From: Bradysia coprophila
Taxonomy: Eukaryota; Arthropoda; Insecta; Diptera; Sciaridae
Assembly (NCBI RefSeq): GCF_014529535.1
Contig: NW_023503608.1
Span: forward strand, 8,048,501-8,112,500
Reading direction: 5' to 3'
DNA: 64,000 bases
Positions 61,701-64,000 of the stretch are shown here, piece after piece. The translations under genes were made by a program, and so were the position numbers. Numbering within the stretch: position 1 is the stretch's first letter; the number at the start of each line of letters is the position of its first letter. The notes below the pieces were generated by a model. It had not been told where the DNA came from. It searched no databases and saw nothing but the letters and a program-made list of their open reading frames with translations.

Positions 61701-64000
61701 GAGAAGAAGGAACAAGGTTCTGAAAGAGCAGGATACCTCACATATGAGACGAATGTAATGACATCAAAACTTTTCAGGGCCCGGGCCTCCATCAACTTAG
61801 TAGAGATCGTTTTGTGTTAAATCTTGCATGGCTAAGGGCAACTCTGCAACACAGTAATTTTCTCAGCGATTTCTGGTACATTTTCGCTTATTTTAATTTC
61901 GGTAACGTTATTTTATGTCTATCTGAAGTTATCTTTTGTCGACCTATTTCGGTGACTTTTGTTGAGGTAGAAGTACCCAAATTGAGGACATCATTTCGAG
62001 AAATTCGAACTGTACGGTGCATTTGGACTCCCATAGACAGATGGTAATAGTTGCATTCTGTGGATGAGTAGGATGAGTTAACCGCAATGTCATTTCCTCG
62101 CGTAACGTTCTTTCTTCATTGTTTCTTATTTACAGATAACTATCGGAGGAAACTTTATACGGAATCTAGTGGTAAAAAATGCAATTCCGTTCATGTGGTA
62201 TTCTATTTGTTTTACTTCATAGTGTCCAAGCTTGAAGGTTTTTTTTTTGTTCTGAATGGGTTCAGTAAATTTGAATTTAAATTCATATTAAGGGTTAGGG
62301 TGTACTAAAAGCGTCCAATTGGATTTTGTGGAGGATTCTATCTCGAGAAATGGAATGGTATTTATGTTCATACCACTACATTTGAAGCGGAACTTTGTTG
62401 GCGGATGTTTGTTCTTCTTCAAATAATAATCAAATATTTAGTGTAATGCGGATGAAACATTTTTTAATTTATTTGAACCTGTTATTCAAATTTCAATGGC
62501 ATCTGCACAAATTCTTTTGAATCATCCAATCTTTAATTTAATATCTTCACCCAGAAATAAATATGCCAGAAAGACATTCACGGCAAAATCGATCATAAAA
62601 TATTTAAATCTTCCAATAGAAAAAATTGGTGTTTTTTCCTTGGCTTTTATATCCATAAATTTAAAAGAAAATCAATTTCCTTCATATTAATACTTCTTAT
62701 ACCCATCAAATAATGCCGGAAGCTTTCTAAGGGCGTATTTGAAATTAATAAATCAAAATTTTATTTACGTCACAATTAATTTCTGGACATCCATAAATCA
62801 TCAACTACTTTCATTCGGGCGAAGCAAAACGAAAAAAAAAATCATTGAACAAAATTCCAATCTTCTCCGCTCTTATTATTATAGAAAGGTATTATTCTGC
62901 CGCTTACAGATATCCGAATTATTATGGACATAAAATAAATCTCTTTTTTAGTGTGGGGTGCCTTCTGCCTATCCCACGTACACTAAATATTTTTATGGTA
63001 AAAAATATAAATTCAACTTTTCTAAGCTTTGTTGTTTTTCACATAACTTTTCATTGTACATGGCAACCTTTATAACCGAACCATACCTGCATTTATATGG
63101 TAATTAATTTTTTATAGATGGTACATGCGAGCACACCAGGGTTTTTGGTGTTCATTTTCGCTGGATTTTTGCATATATTTACAAGGGTTTTATGTCTATA
63201 TATTGTGTTACATTGGTCGAGTGGTTCGAATTGCTGCGGTAGACCTTACAGAATTTAATTAATGGTTTAATTAAAAAAAAAAGAATTCCCCGCTCAAATA
63301 CAACAAATCTTTGCTTCATATTTATTTGTTGTTTTTTCTCGAGTAGATTTTTCTCAAGCATTAATTTTTATTTCGTACAGAAGCGTTGGTGGGAATGCAT
63401 TTAATTAGAGAATTATTAAACAAACTGAAATGCTGATGCCAGGTCTAAGGTCTGAGAACAGATTGAGTAATCCGGGTCCAGTTCTACTTTATCAGGAGGA
63501 GGATCCTACAGTTGAATTAAACAAATAAAAACCCAAATTTTGATACCCTCCGTTCACGCATTTACGTTGTAGGACCAATGTCTTGATTACCAGTCATTTT
63601 TTTTTTTTTGATAACAACAGCGACAAAAATAAGCGGATGACATTCTTTTTTATGCTGAAGGTTGAGTTTCTCTACAGTTGCGTGAAAATTACAAAATTAA
63701 AATTTTTGGCGACAAGAAGGTGATGTAGATCCACCGGCGCCTTATCTGGTTCTCGGTAGCAGTAAATGTGTCTACCATTCAACACATTATTTGACTTTGA
63801 ATTCTAAGTTCTTTTGACTAATCCTAACGTAATCGTGCAACTTCAGCAAATATTTTGTGCTTTAACTATGAAATTTTACCTACTATAACAATATTAAGCT
63901 TATAATAAGCTGTACAACCCGTTGGGTTCTTTCACTTCTTTCTCGATTGACTATGACTTTCTCATTTATAACAATTATTGTAACATTAAATTATGATAAT
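58747..64000. other. No recognisable gene
   Basis: 5.2 kb of AT-rich DNA with no open frame above 115 codons and no domain signature. A weak GC-rich pair (ACCCCCGGG at 61559, CCGGGGGT at 61609) is the only structure noted. Confidence 0.55.

Overview
The window looks like an AT-rich nuclear segment from an arthropod, most likely an insect and plausibly a nematoceran fly such as a fungus gnat. The evidence is short GT-AG introns (63-94 bp), TATA boxes with TCAGT-like initiators just upstream of the genes, secreted digestive enzymes of insect type, and many small inverted-repeat transposons. The taxon is an inference, because no rRNA or marker gene is present.

Only one gene island is recognisable, at 28.4-37.3 kb, with all four genes on the minus strand. 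In transcription order they are an M14 carboxypeptidase A-like gene (35299-37154, seven coding exons), two tandem trypsin paralogues (32549-33451 and 31080-31998, three exons each) and a GH5 endo-beta-mannanase-like glycoside hydrolase (28487-29857, five exons). All four encode signal peptides, so the island reads as a secreted, probably gut, digestive set: trypsins and carboxypeptidase for protein, the GH5 enzyme for plant or fungal mannan. The carboxypeptidase has a one-base phase conflict between its second and third coding exons and may be damaged.

The rest is repeat-rich and shows no convincing host exons. The main elements are: a 5'-truncated LINE (53337-56939, minus strand) with a 13-bp target-site duplication, an A-rich tail and an ORF2 broken by only two frameshifts; a three-level nest at 21374-23936, in which a TIR element holds a decayed reverse transcriptase gene that is itself split by an LTR retrotransposon remnant; a 546-bp relative of that TIR element without the insert (43421-43966); a hAT-like non-autonomous element (45749-47883) with an internal duplication; a 220-bp perfect inverted repeat (15782-16272); an older 370-bp-arm foldback (18450-19359); a decayed LINE fragment (11345-12087); and about a dozen hairpin MITEs or small palindromes. 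Low-complexity blocks include an 18-bp tandem repeat, GATA and AG microsatellites and a degenerate GGTAGAAG minisatellite.

I see no clearly new multi-gene system. The most notable objects are the nested transposon, with a possible restriction-like endonuclease domain in its reverse transcriptase gene, the perfect palindrome, and the mannanase/protease island.
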